Shown: positions 30,911-40,651 of the stretch, one piece after another
Numbering within the stretch: the stretch's first letter is position 1
How the letters are laid out: every line of letters begins with the position of its first letter
Source of the DNA: Arthrinium phaeospermum
Lineage: Eukaryota; Ascomycota; Sordariomycetes; Amphisphaeriales; Apiosporaceae
Reading direction: 5' to 3'
Length of the DNA: 64,000 nucleotides
Assembly (NCBI GenBank): GCA_006503535.1
Contig: QYRS01000002.1
Span: forward strand, 1,922,001 to 1,986,000
Program-made: the position numbers and the translations under genes
Notes under the pieces: model-generated
Seen by the model: the letters and a program-made list of their open reading frames with translations, nothing else
What the model was told of the DNA's origin: nothing
The model's database searches: none

Positions 30911-32857
30911 ATGCAACCGTTTAGTGTCCCGCCTCTCCCCGAAGATGCCGAGTGGTGGGAAGGCATGAGATGCTTCCTGGTGGAAGTCATCCCTAGAGGC
31001 ATCGGTTTGTTCGACATGCCCTCCGGCGTACCTCGCAAAAGGGCCAACAACTTGCAAATGCTGCGACAGACGGTCCACCTAGGGTCCTCGGTGTTTACAT
31101 CAGCATCTGTCCGGCTCAAGCCTGCTTCGGTATGCCACGATCGACGAAAGCCCATTCCCCTCAATGACGATATTGGAAGTAAGACAAATGTCCTCGTAAC
31201 AACAGCGAAAGCCTTCCCCACCCAGAACCTCTTCATCCCACACTATATATACTGCTATCCCGGCGCCATCGCCCTCGCGAAGCAGTGGATCGACCAAGCT
31301 GACTTGAGCGAGGCCGATACCAAAGAGATTAATGACCAACTGGCTCTTGAGCTAGATGGAGACATGCCTCCACGCCCACCTGCCAAGCTGATCCGCGATT
31401 TATTGCAGAATAACGACACCTCCTTGGCTCTCAGCCAAGGGAACCACCCCAACTTTCTAGCCGCTGATCGACTGCCACCTTATGATTCCATCCGGTGTTT
31501 CAAACCATACCCCTGGACATCGGAGATCGAGTCCTTACTTCACGAATTCCGCTACACGATGCAGAACGATCACCTCCCACTCGGTATGCTCAAAGCAGGT
31601 CTTTTGAACTGGTGGTTCTATAAGCACCATGGAATCCAAGAAACCTCAGAGCAGGACACTGCTTTGTCTGAAGGGACATCGGAATCCGACCCGGACTATG
31701 GCCCAGTTGAAGGGCGGCAGCCAAGGGCACAGCCAGTAAGTCTCGCGTCTTTCTTGGTCCACATTGTGGTGTCTATTGGGAGAGCTGTGTTCTGCGAAGA
31801 GATCGTCCCTCAGCATCCTGCTCGGTTTGCGCCACAATGCGAGGCGTCTGATGCAAAGACCTTGAAGTATCTGTACCAAGACACTCAACATATCCGCGCA
31901 AGTGCCATCAAACAAGACTCGCTTCTGAAGATCTTGGATGCCGACCCGCCCATTCATCTGGGCCGACTGATCACCGCAGATCTCATTGGATCCACCAACC
32001 CTTCTGTCGACCCTGCCTGCGAGTTCTTCAAGGAATACCTGAAGCTTCATAATACCAACGAAAGCCGCCCAGACGCAATAAGGCCTTTCATAGAGATGAT
32101 CGGAGATGTGACGGCCCAGGGAGCGGGCCGGTTTTGCAAGCCAGGGGTCCGATATGTTGCCCTCTTGCCTGCGAGCGCTAGGAATGGTCTCAATCTCCGG
32201 CCTGTGAAGCAATTCGACACCGCTACGCCACATCGCGATACCCTCACTGAACTCGAGAGTAGACTGAAGGTCAAGATCATCGACCTGCTGCCTAGAAATG
32301 ATCTTCCGCCTGGGCCACAAATGGGTGGCAACGGAGTAGCATTGTCCCAGAACTTGATTGATATGGCGGCGACAGACCGTGCAGTGAAAGAGGAGGAAGT
32401 GGACAATGCAGCCAGGGAGTTACAGGAGATCGATCTCATGGTTCCCGAACAGCCTCCCCCTGCGCCCGCTAACAAGACGGGTAAAAGGGCCCCTTCTGTG
32501 GAAATAATCGATGCCCCCAGCGGCAAGAGAGCCAGGCACGACAACTCTGCTATCACCACTAGTCATCTCCACGAGCGGGAGAAGACTTCGCTCAACACAA
32601 TGGAGGCACTGCAATTGACCCCTGCTGAGGCTGCACAAGCACACGCAAGTTTTATACAGTACGAGGTCCTTCACGGAGGGCAAGGCCAGAGGTCCAGAGG
32701 GAGTGATCCCAGAGAGAACCCTCGTGTTGCAGCTGCGCTTGACATTATGAAGGCAATGAATCTCGGTATTGCTGATGCTAGTCGAGTACACGCATGCTTT
32801 TTGCAACGCCAAGAGACCAAGCAACACGAGGATTATGGGGGTAATGGTTCCCCGTAA
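30911..32857 (+). CDS. unknown 648-aa protein with C-terminal motif repeat
   Basis: 648 aa, single exon. I do not recognise the family. The first 440 residues look globular, with frequent Trp/Tyr/Phe and blocks such as NLFIPHYIYCYPGAIALAKQW and YDSIRCFKPYPWTSEIESLL. Residues about 510-560 are basic and disordered, with a possible nuclear signal (GKRAPSVEIID...GKRARHD). Two copies of a short helical motif follow at 561-585 and 610-634 (pattern L-x2-M-x-A-x2-L-x3-[DE]-A-x3-HA-x-F-x-Q). No signal peptide or membrane segment. Its length and even codon use indicate a real gene. Possible roles in the nucleus are inference only. Confidence 0.72.
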   Translation: MQPFSVPPLPEDAEWWEGMRCFLVEVIPRGIGLFDMPSGVPRKRANNLQMLRQTVHLGSSVFTSASVRLKPASVCHDRRKPIPLNDDIGSKTNVLVTTAKAFPTQNLFIPHYIYCYPGAIALAKQWIDQADLSEADTKEINDQLALELDGDMPPRPPAKLIRDLLQNNDTSLALSQGNHPNFLAADRLPPYDSIRCFKPYPWTSEIESLLHEFRYTMQNDHLPLGMLKAGLLNWWFYKHHGIQETSEQDTALSEGTSESDPDYGPVEGRQPRAQPVSLASFLVHIVVSIGRAVFCEEIVPQHPARFAPQCEASDAKTLKYLYQDTQHIRASAIKQDSLLKILDADPPIHLGRLITADLIGSTNPSVDPACEFFKEYLKLHNTNESRPDAIRPFIEMIGDVTAQGAGRFCKPGVRYVALLPASARNGLNLRPVKQFDTATPHRDTLTELESRLKVKIIDLLPRNDLPPGPQMGGNGVALSQNLIDMAATDRAVKEEEVDNAARELQEIDLMVPEQPPPAPANKTGKRAPSVEIIDAPSGKRARHDNSAITTSHLHEREKTSLNTMEALQLTPAEAAQAHASFIQYEVLHGGQGQRSRGSDPRENPRVAAALDIMKAMNLGIADASRVHACFLQRQETKQHEDYGGNGSP

Positions 32858-33465
32858 AGTAGGCCCTCATCGGCGAAAATGGACTGTGTTTTCCTCTGGA
32901 TGGATGTTGATGGAAACAGCTTGTTAGGCGCATGATATGGCGCATATTTGACGAAATATCTTCGAGGGAAACAGAGGGCCACATGGTGAAGGAATGATGA
33001 CTACGTAGCTTGAGTAGTGCCAGTAGGAATAGTACCGGTAGACCAGTGGATCACCAGCTGATATGTTATGTTCATACCTTATGTTGACTTCACTGTAAAA
33101 CGTCGAGTGTACTAAGGATCCGGGGGTAATTGATCTCAGACAGCAGCCACGACGGTACTCACACACGATGCGTCTTTTCGTAGCACTGGAATACCTGAGA
33201 ATGGATCCGGGATAGCTTCTAATTAAGACGAGCAATTGCAGCCGCATAAGCTTTGGAATCTTCTCGATGAATTCATCAAAGAGAAACCAATTTTCAAACT
33301 AAACAATTGTAGCATTGCTCTATCAAAGAAGGGCATATCAAAAAGAACGTTTTCTTGCAAGCGCCAAACAACAACCATGTTTGTTGAAACCACATCCAGA
33401 AAGAACGGCTCGTTTCCAGCATCCACCTCCAGAGAGCCCTGTCCCGCCCCAAGGAAGCCTGATTC
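32858..33465. other. intergenic, convergent 3' ends
   Basis: 608 bp between the unknown gene (+) and the secreted-protein gene (-). No supported feature. Confidence 0.5.
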
Positions 33466-34251
33466 TCAACAATCATTGCCCCTAGCAATGGTGCTCCAGT
33501 TGCCCGACTCGAAGTTCTGCCCCGCGATCGTATTATCAATAGGAAAACATGAATCCAGAATGACCTGAGCGCTGTCGGCAATCATGTCCCAGCTGCCCAG
33601 CGTCTTGGGGGACGGGCTCTACAGCCATTAGTGGTTAGTCCCGTAATATGGTGGGTATCCATGGTACTTGAGACTCACGTCGTTGCACCACCAGATGGCA
33701 GAACTCCAGGAGCAGCTGACCTGGCCACAGTTCCCGGGACCAGGCCCGTTGCTTGGCACCCCGCCCACTCCGCGGAGGTAGTCGATACCATCTTGTAGGG
33801 CCCACTTGAAGCCAGTCTCCCATATGTTGCAATGGATAGGCGTTCTTCTCTGCGGCTGCTGCCCTCGAGAGCGGAAATGAGTGTCGCCGAGCTGGAACTT
33901 CGGGTTGATATGGAGAATCTGCTGGTACACTTGCTGGACCGTGCCATTCAGGACCTTCGTCTGCCCGGGCGCCACTTCCACTTTCCATAGAAGGATGTCG
34001 ACGTCGTACTGGAAGGAGATGAACAGACGGCTGTGCCTGTTGCACCAACGACACCAATGCCAACCTTATTCACTCACACAGCCGTTTATCTTACATAAGC
34101 TTGAGAAGATATGATTGGCTACCTTTGACAGCGTGATATCACATAAGGCACTGAAGTCTTCTGGTGCTCGTGCGTAATTGATCTGTACCCCAATCTTGCC
34201 GGGGCGTTGACAAGTAGGCATCTGGACCCGATGAGCCCAAGACGCAAACAT
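33466..34251 (-). CDS. secreted-type protein with conserved C-terminal cysteines, 5' end unresolved
   Basis: Three exons supported: complement(33466..33618, 33679..34008, 34078..about 34251). The last exon is easily missed. It follows the donor after WWCND and encodes SPSPKTLGSWDMIADSAQVI...NTIAGQNFESGNW, ending NDC. The middle exon gives LGDTHFRSRGQQPQRRTPIH, then WETGFKWALQDGIDYLRG and GNCGQVSCSWSSAIWWCND. Six cysteines lie in the C-terminal half. I recall similar uncharacterised proteins in other ascomycetes, usually with a signal peptide. Here a convincing signal peptide was not found upstream of 34251, so a further 5' exon is likely. An alternative acceptor near 34036 would break the frame, so 34008 was chosen (good pyrimidine tract, frame kept). 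No function is claimed. Confidence 0.62.
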
Positions 34252-35056
34252 TTTTTCTCTTTTCGGTCAAAATCACCCCCATGAAAGCGAATGCTGGACG
34301 TAGATAGATGCGAACGATACGCATACTTGAGAGCAGTACTGCGATTGGACAGGGACTGTGACGGTTGGAAAAGAAAAGAGACAGAGAAAAATAAAAGCCT
34401 GCTTCGGCCTCGTTCGCGGCAAAGCAGCCGGGTCGACGGGGAACTGCAGCTATCTGACGTGCGCCTAGTCATTGTACGTGCAGCCGTGTTATCCAGATGG
34501 AAGAGACAAGCTTTCTTGGCGGGCTGCGCGTTTGCGCCGGGGGGATCCGCAGCCAATCAACGGCTATCTGCTGTGGTCTTGCCAGAGACACGAACGGCAA
34601 ACGGCACAATCTTTCAAAGCTTGGCAGAGCTTTGAGATCGTCAGCCAAGCACCGCAACGTCAACCACGGTATTGGCGACGTCAGGGCCAGAACCTGTTTC
34701 TTGATAACGTCTGGCTCGCCGAAACCAAGGTAAAGGGTGTGGTAATTGTTATCCAAGGGTTGCAAAACGTTGATAAATACCATGCTCTATTCGCAAAATG
34801 TTGAAAGAGTATCTTAATCCATCATTCAACGGTAATTACCTGATTCCAAGCATAACAAACAAAGGGGAGACATAGCTCTACCATTATATCTACAAGACAC
34901 ACCAACACATACACCAGATCTACTACTCCAACCGCTTCTGCCCCAAGCAGATCCCATACCCGAGAAATACTAGCACCGACACTCTTCTTTCAAGGCGTCA
35001 TATCATTTGGGACAACATCTCAAATCACCACCAACTACCAACATAATCCCACCAAG
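34252..35056. promoter_or_regulatory. divergent promoter region with likely missing 5' exon
   Basis: 805 bp between the secreted-protein gene (-) and the Gly-rich gene (+). The first exon of the former may lie here. No other feature is supported. Confidence 0.45.
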
Positions 35057-35446
35057 ATGTGTTTCGGCTCGTCAAAACGCGGCGCAGGAGGCTACGGCTC
35101 TAGTCAACCTACAAAGGTCGTACATCATCACCACGGCCCGGAGATGGGCACGGCGGGATATAGCGGGGGACACGGTATGGGCGGTCATCACTCGGGGGGT
35201 CGCATGGGAAGAAGTAGCGGCGGTGGCATGATGGGTAGCAGTGGCGGCGGCCGGATGGGAGGAGGCGGAGGAATGATGGGCGGTAGTGGCGGTGGTCGTA
35301 TGGGTGGTGGTGGTGGCGGCGGCGGCGGCGGCATGATGAGTGGACTCGGGAAGTTGGCCGGGTTCGGTAAGCAGGGCGGCATGGGAGGAGGTCGGATGGG
35401 TGGTGGTGGTATGGGAGGCGGAGGCATGAGCGGGCGCAGGTATTAG
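35057..35446 (+). CDS. small Gly/Met-rich low-complexity protein
   Basis: 129 aa, single exon, starting MCFGSSKRG. Almost all of it is low complexity: a VVHHHHGPEMG stretch followed by degenerate repeats of GGGRMGGGGGMMG type, ending SGRRY. Arg in Gly-rich context resembles RGG-box proteins, and the His/Met content could bind metal, but neither is shown. The short Cys-containing MCFGS start recurs in small fungal proteins of unknown function. Long open frames on the opposite strand (Pro- and His/Thr-rich) are by-products of the repeats. A CT/CA-rich leader with tandem CACCAAC-like motifs precedes the start. Confidence 0.65.
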   Translation: MCFGSSKRGAGGYGSSQPTKVVHHHHGPEMGTAGYSGGHGMGGHHSGGRMGRSSGGGMMGSSGGGRMGGGGGMMGGSGGGRMGGGGGGGGGGMMSGLGKLAGFGKQGGMGGGRMGGGGMGGGGMSGRRY

Positions 35447-36037
35447 TGATACCACATCTCGGGCTGGCGGTACGATAGGAGTTGATGTTGTACGATATAA
35501 TGACATTCATATTCGAGAGCGACTAGGTTCAATGACACATTAGCTTTCCTTCATGTCTCGCAGGGATCAGTATAATTTCTGGTTGAACGCTTTACCTTGT
35601 TGAGAATAATACTAGGTCCATTTCCCATGCTGGCAACCAAAACATCCGTTGATGGACTAGTCGGGACTTCGCCCGAAAGGGGCAGAAATATAATAATTTG
35701 GGGAGTGATGGGCTTCATCTTATTTGTTGGAAAGGCGAAAGAAGAAAAGACAAGGAATGAAGACAAAAAGAACGAAGACGAAGAAAAAAAAGATATCTCT
35801 GAACACGCCTTTTCTTTCTAGTTGTATCCCGCCGGCCTTGCACTGTCGTCCGATGTGAGCGAAGGTATATCTAGACTGTGCGATTGCTGTTACTGAATGA
35901 GATAGCGTTAGAGATGTCTTGGTCAGAAACTCTTGGAAAATAACACCCTGCTTTTATCACATTTTGCTTGTCTTGTTGAGATCAAATGAGAATCTGCATT
36001 TACCGAGCAGCATTTGTTTTGACGCCCCCCTTCTCCG

Positions 36038-36089
36038 CCTCCCCCGGGGGACTCACCTCCCCGAGGGACTTGCCTCCCCAGGGGACGGT
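36038..36089 (+). repeat. 17-18 bp GC-rich tandem repeat, three units
   Basis: Three adjacent units (36038-36055, 36056-36072, 36073-36089) of the pattern CCTCCCC-n-GGGGAC. Each unit is a near palindrome that can form a small hairpin, and the minus strand is G-run-rich. Confidence 0.8.
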
Positions 36090-36251
36090 GGGGGGCTCAA
36101 TAACACAATGGGTGACCTTGAACTCCACCAAATAACAAAGTGGCAGTCACCTCTTCCTCAAAAAAATCACAATCCTACCAGTTGGGTCATTCATCAATCT
36201 ACCTACCATCTTCCTCCGTCCCATCCATCTATCATCCTCTGTCCCAACCAT

Positions 36252-36308
36252 CTACCTCCGTCCCATTCAACTACCTCCGTCCCATTCATCTACCTCCGTC
36301 CCATCCAT
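36252..36308 (+). repeat. 19-bp minisatellite, three units plus decayed units
   Basis: Three contiguous 19-bp units (CTACCTCCGTCCCATTCAA and variants) at 36252-36270, 36271-36289 and 36290-36308. Looser copies extend back to about 36211. It lies about 90 bp before the start codon of the SANT-like gene, probably in its leader. Confidence 0.88.
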
Positions 36309-36398
36309 CTTCCACAACTCCTGCCTCCGAGGTCAATTCATCATCTCACCCATTTCCGTATCCATCTCTACATTACTTTCATCCATCAAGACGTCAAC

Positions 36399-36956
36399 AT
36401 GCCGAATGTCTGGGATAACGAGCAAGAGCTCCGACTCGCCATGGCGGTCGTGATGCTCGTCAACGGGGACCTTCAGAAGATCAGTTGGAAGGAAGCTGAA
36501 CCCATCCTGGAGCAGGTCTTCGGCGGTAGCCCGACGCCTGCTGTCTGCAAGTAAGTTGTTACCATTTTATTCATGCCATCGCGTATATGGACGAGCCACC
36601 CGCAGTTTTGATCGAAGTATATTTACTAACTGGCTGTGCTCCGTCATCATAGGCGCCACTGGCGCACCATGCGCGAGCGATTCGAGGCTGCTCTCAAGAA
36701 GGGCGAGAGCAACAAGGCCAAGGCCCCCTCTGGCGCCGGTGCCTCGAAGCCCAAGGCCAACACCAAGCGGACTGGTCGCGCCAACAAGCGCAAGCTCAAT
36801 AAGGAGGATGAGGACGAGGAGGACGACGACGGCGACGACGACGACGTCGACGATGATGACGATGACGCCAAACCTGCCCCCAAGCGACCTCGACGTGCCG
36901 TCGCCGAGAACAAGAAGGTCAGCTACGCCGAAGATGAGGATGAGGATGAGGTTTGA
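36399..36956 (+). CDS. small SANT/Myb-like protein with acidic tail
   Basis: Exons 36399..36550 and 36653..36956, 456 nt, 151 aa. Residues 1-70 look like one Myb/SANT-type helical unit: MPNVWDNEQELRLAMAVVML, then ISWKEAEPILEQVF and CKRHWRTMRERFEAALK. The intron, with an ACTAAC branch site, splits the motif after AVCK, and joining it restores CKRHW. The rest is basic (KRTGRANKRKLNKE), then a long Asp/Glu run (about residues 100-125), then PKRPRRAVAENKK (a probable nuclear signal) and an acidic end. This suggests a nuclear chromatin- or DNA-associated protein. The exact role is unknown. Confidence 0.78.
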
Positions 36957-37659
36957 TTCTTCGTAAACGGGGTCCACATCCACGTAAGTTGATACCCCTG
37001 CATACCTACATTCGATCACTTGGGCACGCATATACTGACCTTGACCAAGTCACAGGCAAACAATCATCTCACTTCTTTCTTAAGCCTCCATCGATAGAAA
37101 TGGGGTGACACTGTGTTCGGTTCTGGTTTCGAGTCGGGTTTGGCCGACTGAGATTTCCTTCTACATCGCGACTCATTATTTCCGTACACAACGTCCTAAG
37201 ACATGCGTCTGGCATGCCCTCAGGACACAACATGGAACTACAGGGGAAGGTTTTCGGCATTAAACACATTAGGTAGACAATGTGAATGACCCTAAACTGC
37301 TATGATTCCATCCGAAACGTGACCCAATAAACTATACAAATTGTAGTTCGCTGAGGCAGTGTGGTAGAGTTTAGCGTTTGATCTTCTCGTATGATGTATG
37401 AGTTCCTGGATGCCAATATGCGTACATGTTAAGGCGCCCGGAACTGGTGTGAATTCGCAGCTAAGGCTGATACGATGTCGCCAACATGGACCCTCCCAGG
37501 GGAGACTGGAGTCACGTTACTTCCATTTGATGTTTGTGCCTGCTTGACTGCCCCACGTTCCTTCCTCCCTAAGCATCACACAAACTCCAGCATACCTTCC
37601 GTACTTAGTCCTGATTAACAGCTCATCTACCATCAACCGACCAGATCTGGCCCCTAAAG
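36957..37659. other. intergenic region before tRNA-Glu
   Basis: 703 bp with no supportable gene or repeat. Confidence 0.5.
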
Positions 37660-37742
37660 TCCGATGTGGTGTAGTGGTAAACATTCGAGATTCTCGTTCC
37701 ATGGAAGTTCTCGGGCCCAGGGTTCGATTCCCTGCATCGGAA
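37660..37742 (+). tRNA. tRNA-Glu(CTC) with an 11-nt intron
   Basis: The acceptor arm TCCGATG pairs perfectly with CATCGGA (37735-37741). The D-arm has GTGTAGTGGTAAACA. The anticodon stem is CGAGA/TCTCG with loop TT-CTC-G, anticodon at 37693-37695. The T-arm is CAGGGTTCGATTCCCTG. The 11 bases 37697-37707 do not fit the mature loop and sit just after position 37, so they are an intron. They contain the palindrome TTCCATGGAA. A T run (TATTTTTTTT) follows for Pol III termination. Confidence 0.92.
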
Positions 37743-37966
37743 GTATTTTTTTTACCCTTTTGCTTGATGTCCCTGATTTTCATGGTACCTGGCTTTCTAT
37801 TTTTTGGGTGACCCGCAACGCACACCAGCCATAACGATATGATCAAATGTAGGCAATTAAATATTTTCCGCAATGACACTCTACACAACTGACAATGTGA
37901 AAGGCGCGCCTCATCCAAGCCACGATATTATGCAGCTTAAGATGACGGTCATGAACAATGCCATAT

Positions 37967-39042
37967 CTAATGAAGCTTGTCCTCGCCAGTGATGACCGTC
38001 CCGTTTTTGATGGCCGCACGGTGTGCACGAGCAACCATGGTGTAAGCAGGATAGTACTTGTCTAGGAAGGGGAAGAGCTCGGCAGCACCAGGGTTCCTAC
38101 AAGGAAAGAAAGAAGGGGAGCCGGGTCAGCTTTCAGAGTGATCACAAAGGGGGGCACAAGCAATGACTCACGCTCGCCAGTCGCGCATCAGTTCGCTCAT
38201 GATGGCAAATGTCGACAGCACCTGGACACCGGCATCGCGCATGCGGTCGTTGCTGACGGTGCGGACGAGCTCGGTGGTGGCGCCTGAGGCCTCGACGTTG
38301 ACAAAGACGCTGTAGCCCGCTTCCCGCAGGGACAAGGCAAGAAAGGAGGTGCCTGTTCCGTTGATCCCCAGGTGTTTAGCTTTGTACCAAATTATGAGTT
38401 AGGAGGTTTGGGGGGCTGGTATGACTTACAGACGTCAGTGGTGATGCCAGCCAGGACCACTTGCTTCTTCCCCGTAGCTTCGATGGCCTGACGGAACTCT
38501 GCATTGTCCCAGGCATTCCTAGAGCGAGAGTGTACATGTTAGGGTGCCCCTCGGGTCTCTTTTTCAGCCAGGCAGGAACATCTAGCAACTTACACCTCTC
38601 CGGGTCGCTTCACCAGGGGCGCATTCGGAAACATGTCAAGGAAGTCGGTCGGCAGCGGGCCGTTGGGACCTGGGAAGCCATCATTAGTAACCATAACCTG
38701 CACGAGTAACTGGCCCACACCGAAGTGGATCTGGGGAATTTACCGACGTCGCCAGAGGTGGTCAGAACCATGGGAGTGCCGAAGACCTTGGCCAGCTCGG
38801 CGTGCGCGTAGATGGCATTGCGGTAGAGGATGGCGTCGTAGTCTCTGGCGATGCTGAAGAGGCCGACCTGTATATCGACAATCACAAAGACCTGTCACCG
38901 ATGTTGCCGTCAGTAAAGGTGGTTGGGGAAATAACATTGACTTGACAACAAGGTGACGCACCGTGTCGTTCTTGTTGAGACGCTCGTAGGTATAAGCACT
39001 TGCGATGCTGACGAACAGCAGGAGACTTGTAATTAACTTCAT
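37967..39042 (-). CDS. secreted isochorismatase-family hydrolase
   Basis: complement(37967..38096, 38172..38352, 38430..38518, 38594..38669, 38744..38891, 38962..39042), 705 nt, 234 aa, six exons. The signal peptide is MKLITSLLLFVSIASAYTY. The cysteine-hydrolase triad is visible: Asp33 in VFVIVDIQ, Lys97 in PLVKRPG, and Cys132 in ITTDVCTSFLAL, all in the expected order and context. The TTDVC nucleophile elbow spans an intron. The C-terminal ELFPFLDKYYPAYTMVARAH is typical of the fungal secreted or YcaC-like group. The family hydrolyses isochorismate, nicotinamide or related amides; the real substrate here is unknown. All five introns are 70-77 nt with GTRNGT-like donors. Confidence 0.88.
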
Positions 39043-39832
39043 GGTGATCGTTGCTTGCTGGTCGGGTGATGGGATAGTGAGTGGCACGAACAGCACAAGT
39101 CTAGAGCAATAGGTCCTGTTATCAATTTAAAGAAAGTCGCCAGTTACCAGTGATGATATTGACCTGCTCGATAAGGGAAGCTCTTGCCCGTTGCAGTCTG
39201 GGATAGAGTTCGATAATCTGCAGTGACTATAGAACCTTCTTACTCGCTGTATCGGAGCTTTCTTGGCAACTTGTCTCATCTCAATCTTGGAATTATCTCG
39301 ACCAGAGGTCTTGGCCCCTGATGCCGTTATCCTTCTCTTCTGGGATTCGCATTACATTTCTTGGCCGTAGACCTTTTTTGCTTGTATTCCTAAGTGCGCT
39401 ATTTGGCATATCTCTGTGAGCAGAACCACGATGAATCTTCAAGCAGTGTCTTGCACCAATCTTGACCCGATCCGGACAGCTTCCCGGGCCGTTGTCAGGG
39501 GTTCCTTGCCGAGCACCTTTGGGATAGACCCAATACATCCTTACCCCACTCTATTCACTCTAGGTAGCCAATTTTGGCAAGAAAACAGAATTGGTTTTCA
39601 AGCAAGGTGGAATATTGGATTTGTGCTAGCTTCTGTCGGGACAATATCATATTTTCTAATGTGGGTACGTGAAGTTAAAGGAATCCTTGTTTTGACGGAT
39701 GAATTGAATACCCAACCAGACGCCTTGAAAATCATGTATTATGCTTGTTAATCGTGATATGATACAGTCTATACACTGAAGCCGAACCAAGACTTCGCCC
39801 GTTCCCATTTTCCTGCCACCCAAATTCCCACA
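39043..39832. other. intergenic region
   Basis: 790 bp between the isochorismatase start (-) and the cupredoxin stop (-). No supported feature. Confidence 0.5.
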
Positions 39833-40651
39833 CTAGCTCGCTCTTCTAGAACCTTTGGAACCCTTAGAGCCACCCGAAGCGCCCAGCAATGCATCCGCAG
39901 CCGAGGCTAACGGATCTCCAGTGCTGCCTCCGGAGCTGCCGCTGCCGCCGCCGGGTCCGCCTAAGGAGAAAACCTGGTTAGCCACAGTACCAATACCAAC
40001 AGATTCCAAATGCTTACCGTTCACGAATGTGATCATGATGTAGCCCCCGTCCACGCCCTGCTGGAACACGCCACCTGTCTGGGGCACCATTGGGGGCGGC
40101 TGGTTCTGCGTAAGTTTTGCGGTAGCGGATTCATAGGCCTCGAAGTCGCCCTGGCCAGGGTTTATGTAGCCGATCATGCCAGCCCGGCAGTGCCCACCCA
40201 CACTGCAGTATATCGGGATCGGGGTTGTCTCGTTGATCTTGACGGAAAACACATTGCTCTATGAAATCCAAACGAAGGAGGGAAGGTGCCAGCATCAGTC
40301 TCGACCGTTTTTTCTTTTTCTGGATTACGAGAAGGGAGGAGACAAGGAAGGGGAATAATTGAGCAAACATACCCCTGTTGGGTCGCCGAGGACGAACCCT
40401 GAGTTGAAGAAGCCTTTCTTGGTGGGCGTGAAGGGAGTGCACGGCGCACCAGCCACCCCGCGTACCACGCTGGATGCCGCATTCTCGTCGACGAAGTGGA
40501 AATCGACGATGTCTCCCACTTGCGCAGTTATCACCTTGGGGGTATATACCAAGGCGGGAGCGCCATTTGACCCAACGTCTACCCTGATGCGGGCGCCGTG
40601 TGTCACCACTGCCAGAGTGGTGAGGCAGAGAAGCCATGTTGGGATAGCCAT
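39833..40651 (-). CDS. secreted cupredoxin-like protein
   Basis: complement(39833..39960, 40018..40258, 40373..40651), 648 nt, 215 aa. A signal peptide (MAIPTWLLCLTTLAVVTHGA) precedes a plastocyanin-like fold: VYTPKVITAQVGDIVDFHF, then GFFNSGFVLGDP and TPIPIYCSVGGHC. The type-1 copper end is intact (Cys111, His116, Met121). The other usual His, in an NHSV-like loop, reads NAAS here, so copper binding may be altered. The C-terminal tail is Gly/Ser-rich (GGPGGGSGSSGGSTG). The second intron (39961-40017, 57 nt, branch GGCTAAC) is open in frame and could be retained. A second ATG at 40666 is possible. Confidence 0.83.

Larger units (their letters stand above)
35447..36398. promoter_or_regulatory. 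upstream region of the SANT-like gene
   Basis: 952 bp. The first part holds the Gly-rich gene's 3' UTR and an A-rich stretch (35745-35800). The second part carries two tandem repeats (listed separately) and becomes strongly pyrimidine-rich up to the start at 36399. Confidence 0.55.

Noticed and set aside
35072..35506. 144-codon His/Thr-rich ORF and a Pro-rich ORF opposite the Gly-rich gene
   Set aside because: They are the mirror of Gly/Met codon repeats on the + strand. No motif, and composition is fully explained by the repeat.
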